A stretch of 64,000 nucleotides of DNA from Stramonita haemastoma. Its lineage: Eukaryota; Mollusca; Gastropoda; Neogastropoda; Muricidae. This document shows positions 45,351 to 64,000 of this stretch, one piece after another; position 1 is the stretch's first letter, and each line of letters opens with the position of its first letter. Location: assembly GCA_030674155.1 (NCBI GenBank), contig CM060318.1, forward strand, positions 73,600,271 to 73,664,270, written 5' to 3'. Position numbers and translations under genes: made by a program. The notes below the pieces were generated by a model. It did no database searches. It was not told where the DNA came from and was given only the letters and a program-made list of their open reading frames with translations.

Positions 45351-46148
45351 GCAATATCAGTTTAAAGGCTTACACATGTGTATGGGACAAAGCAACAACA
45401 ATGACTAAACTTTCACATATTCACTTACATCACCATACAGCTACAGCTGTCTTTACTGGATCATTGGCTGTTTTTTTTTGTTCTTGTACCGGATTCATCC
45501 CTACAGTTTTGACCTTAATCAATTAGTTGCTGATGATTCTCTTCCAGATTTTTTGTTATTAGCCTTTTTTCTTTTCTTTTTTTTTCTTTGGTCTGGAGCC
45601 CCTCTTCAGAAACATCCCTCAGAACAATTTTTGCAGTTTTTTTGTTTGTTTGTTAGGGGGGTGGGGGGGTTGGGGTGGGGGGGGGGTGGTGGTGGTGTTT
45701 TTCTGGGAGTATTATAAAGGAAGGCGTGACAGTGGGAACTGAAGAAATTCACAGAAAACTTAAGCATTACTCTGCAAGGACAAGGACCCACTTCAGATGA
45801 TCCCAGCAAAAACAAAGAATGGATGACAAGCAGAAGCAATACCAAAAAAAAATTTAAAATCACAAAACACAGCAAAAAAATGAAAATGGTGCAACAAAAA
45901 AAAAGAAAAATGTTCTGCTAGGCACTGAGGTCTCAGTCTTCACATGACAATCACTGGTGATAGCTTGCATTTTGTAAGGGGTTTATGTTTTAAATTCACA
46001 AACCAAAATGTCAAGGGTGCATTTGTGCTTGCGTGTGCAGCTTCACACTCTTACCCACAAGTGCACATACACATATCTGTATAAGTATGCACACACATGT
46101 GCATGTGCACACACAAGCAAGCCAGCTTGTAAGCTTGCGCATGCATGA

Positions 46149-46151
46149 ACG

Positions 46152-46213
<62 letters not shown>
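46149..46213. repeat. (CA)n microsatellite
   Basis: About 65 bp. Confidence 0.95.
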
Positions 46214-46216
<3 letters not shown>

Positions 46217-46913
46217 AGCACCAACTGATGTATGAAGACTTAAAAAAATGTGCAACTCAGTGACTGCAATTCCATCCACTTATAGCTGCACAACACTCAA
46301 TCTGCATCTTCACATTATTGCTTTCTTTGTGATTTTTTCAACATCAAGTTAAGAATGATGACTCAAATCTAAACCTTGCCTAAAAATGACTTGGACATTT
46401 ATTTGGTCAGAAAATAAAGCAAACAAAATGAATTAAAACAAAAACAACTGCTAAGAAATCATTCTTTTCCTGTGAAGAGACTGCCCCTCATTTTAAAACA
46501 CCAAATGGTATAAAAGTATTGTAATTCCTGTAAAAAAACTGAACATAAAAACCCGTCTCCACAAAAACAATGTGTAATATCTAAGTCAATTCATGACAAC
46601 CATATAACATACAATTCTACATGAAATTCATATTACAAAGTCTCACAAACAATAAATCTTAAATACTGATGCTACCCCACAGTCTGACAGTTGAATTCAG
46701 TTCTAAAAGCAAATGTTTTCTGTAGTAAAAGAAAAAAAAAACCTGACATCTAACACTGCTGCCACCTGAGGAACCATAACTAATCAGCAGTGGACAGTCA
46801 ATCATTGCACCTTGATAAACAATGGCAGGGATAAAACCATGTTACTTAAAAATTATTGTCCTGTACGTTACTGTGTGTAAGTATGCGCATTTCTGTGCAA
46901 GTCTGTGTATCTG

Positions 46914-46919
46914 TTTATT
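46914..46919 (-). terminator. First AATAAA downstream of the MFSD11 stop (candidate poly(A) signal)
   Basis: TTTATT on the + strand, about 530 bases after the stop. Others follow at 46398-46403 and further on (for example near 37197-37203), so the true cleavage site cannot be chosen by eye. Confidence 0.25.
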
Positions 46920-47451
46920 TCTCATATGTTGGATCTTTCTTTGGATGTGAATCTGTATGCAATAGCTTGCATGCAAGATTTTTTGGGAGCTGACTTTTGA
47001 ATCTTGCTGTGAATGTAAATAGACATACAACATAATTTATGGCACAATACATGTGTTTGTGTGTGTGCTATGAGAGAGTTCATCTAAATTCATGTTCGTG
47101 ATCTGGTATAGATCTATATGTTCGTTTTTTGTATCTTTGTGAGCAAGTCAGGAGTTGCAAGAGTAAGTACATGCCTGTGTCTCTTTCTACGAGTCAAGTC
47201 ACACCTGCATCCACGCTGTGTCTTTCTCTCTATGAGTCAAGTCAATTTGTTTCCGCATTGTCATATGTGACGACACAACAGCATGCACAAACACAACAAT
47301 TAAATTTCACACTCTTCACCGTAAGTCTGACAATCACATTTCATAATATACCCTATTTTAACCTATGGACAAGCACCATACACACATTCCTCGCTTTCCA
47401 TTCACAAGATCTCTTTCATGCCAACCAGCCCTACATCCCATCTGCCTTCAG

Positions 47452-62015
<14,564 letters not shown>

Positions 62016-63094
62016 CTGGCAGCCAGTGACAAGAAGTGTTAAATATCACCTTATTTCTCAGCCCCAGATACCCCCATCTCCCACTCCCAACCTTACACAC
62101 TCCTACCACCCACACTCCCACCCCCAGCCACAGACACTCCAAACACCCACACTCCAATTGTAAAACAGAATAGAAACATAGCAAAGAAAAATGTGCTCTG
62201 AATAAATCTCTCAGTTTTAACAGATTGTGTTGTTTGTACCTTTAACCAACCTACTTGATAACTAACTAAAACAGATTTTTTTTTAAATTGATGAATTGAT
62301 AGAGTCTATCCCATGAAAATTTTTATCAACTGCTTTTTTTTTTTTTTTCCTAAATCCCAATTCTCACAGTGATTTCTGATCAAGAGATGCTTTGTGATTG
62401 GAATGAAGAATCTTCTTCACACGTTTGTATTTCACATCCTTGTTCATGCTCCTAGACTCCAGACATTGTACTGACAAAAAGGACAGCTTGTCAGTTACGC
62501 TAATGTTGCTGAAAACTTGACCTTGTTTTCAAACCGTTTGCCTGCCATTTCTTTCCGTCTTTCAGGCTCTACTAACTACACAACTGTGGGCATGAATGGG
62601 AGGAACAGTGAAGTTTACACACACAAGACTCTAACTTCATGAAAGTCTTGTAGCATTCATTGATCACAGTTTCTTTCAAATTTTTTGTAAACTCTGATAA
62701 ATGTGAAATAGAGATGAAAAAATCCCCTTCCTTCCCTTCTTTTGAAACATGCCATCATTTGTTTTTGGCTCCCACTCTCTCCACACTCTTTCCCAATTTG
62801 CACACACTTGGTCCTCCAATATACATGAATAATGGAAAACAGCAAATGATCAATGCATCATTCAGTCACTCATCCAGCCTTCAAACCCTTCCACTGCAAG
62901 GTATGTGAAGGTAAGGCTTCCTGTTCACGAATGCTACATCTAAATCTGTGCTGGCACTATAGAGCCAGGAATCCTTTTCTTTTCAGTGTCCATGAACACT
63001 GGACCAAAAATCAAAATCTGTACACTGAGGTCTTGCAGCCTTCATAAGTGTTTCAACATGTAAAGTTAAAATCTACTGCCTGAATACACTGTGC
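62016..63094 (-). other. MFSD11 intron sequence
   Basis: Unique sequence; (CCCA)-rich stretch at 62060-62130; nothing recognised. Confidence 0.6.
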
Positions 63095-64000
63095 CACAAT
63101 CTATTTCCTGAGCATATAAAACCCCATTCTATTTCCTGAGCATATAAAACCCTATTATATTTCCTGAGCACATAAAAACCCATTCTATTTCCTGAGCACA
63201 TAAAACCCCAATCTCTCTATTTCCGGACCACATAAAACCCCATTCTATTTCCTGAGCATATAAAACCCTATTATATTTCCTGAGCACATAAAAACCCATT
63301 CTATTTCCTGAGCACATAAAACCCCAATCTCTCTATTTCCGGACCACATAAAACCCCATTCTATTTCTTAAGCATATAAAACCCTATTATATTTCCTGAG
63401 CACATAAAAACCCATTCTATTTCCTGAGCACATAAAACCCCATTCTATTTCCTGAGCACATAAAACCCCATTCTCTCTATTTCCTGAGCACACAAAATCC
63501 CATTCTCTCTATATCCTGAGCACATAAAACCCCATTCTCTCTATATCCCGAGCACACAAAATCCCATTCTCTCTATATCCTGAGCACATAAAACCCCATT
63601 CTATTTCCTGAGCACATAAAACCCCATTCTCTCTATTTCCTGAGCACACAAAATCCCATTCTCTCTATATCCTGAGCACATAAAACCCCATTCTATTTCC
63701 TGAGCACATAAAACCCCATTCTCTCTATATCCTGACCACACAAAACCCCATTCTCTCTATTTCCTGAGCACATAAAACCCCATTCTCTCTATTTCCTGAG
63801 AACACTAAACCCCATTCTATTTCCTGAGCACATAAAACCCCATTCTCTCTATTTCCTGAGAACACTAAACCCCATTCTCTCTATTTCCAGAGCACATAAA
63901 ACCCCATTCTCTCTATTTCCTGAGCACATAAAACCCCATTCTATTTCCAGAGCACATAAAACCCCATTCTCTCTATATCCTGAGCCCATTCTCTGTACAT
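63095..64000. repeat. Minisatellite array running off the window end
   Basis: Units of about 22-31 bp built from CCCATTCTATTTCCTGAGCA and CATAAAAC, with an optional CTCT insertion. A 116-bp higher-order period is seen at 63125, 63241 and 63357. Confidence 0.95.

Overview
The window is eukaryotic and animal: spliced genes with GT-AG introns, very long simple repeats and many tRNA-headed SINEs. The SINE domains (a 'CCTTCGGATGAGAC' core; a 'GAAGTCGGAATG' 3' domain) are of the kind I associate with mollusc genomes, so a gastropod mollusc is the best guess. This is an inference and no species is named.

Two protein genes are supported, lying tail to tail. On the + strand, eight coding exons between 4815 and 25619 join in frame into a 485-residue TMEM184B-like seven-helix membrane protein (TMEM184/OST-alpha family). 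A non-coding first exon may lie near 2470-2584. On the - strand, seven firm exons (55269 down to 47452) and one probable exon (62015-61944) encode the C-terminal 257 residues of an MFSD11/UNC93-like transporter-family protein. Its 5' exons lie beyond 64000. All exon junctions of both models are phase-consistent. I found no sign that the two proteins work together; they are simply convergent neighbours.

Layout: 1-2450 upstream repeats; 2450-26443 TMEM184B, whose 13-kb second intron is packed with microsatellites and SINEs; 26444-37200 AT-rich intergenic DNA with a degenerate tandem repeat, a decayed LINE end (34290-34890) and a nested SINE pair (36040-36730); 37200-47451 AT-rich 3' flank or possible long 3' UTR of MFSD11; 47452-64000 MFSD11 with minisatellite-rich introns and a second LINE relic (57810-58350).

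The most notable observations are these. (1) A ~760-bp tandem duplication covers TMEM184B exon 5 and the start of exon 6, and the upstream copy has decayed. (2) A SINE is inserted in another SINE with a 12-bp target-site duplication and a paralogous empty site. (3) A 58-bp element with 11-bp inverted ends is present twice, 40 kb apart. (4) A minisatellite appears to have grown inside a dispersed repeat. (5) Head-to-head SINE pairs in TMEM184B introns could form double-stranded RNA. (6) TG tracts sit at or next to 3' splice sites in both genes. Nothing resembling a CRISPR array, operon or other prokaryotic system is present. Identity percentages, alignments and expression could not be computed here.
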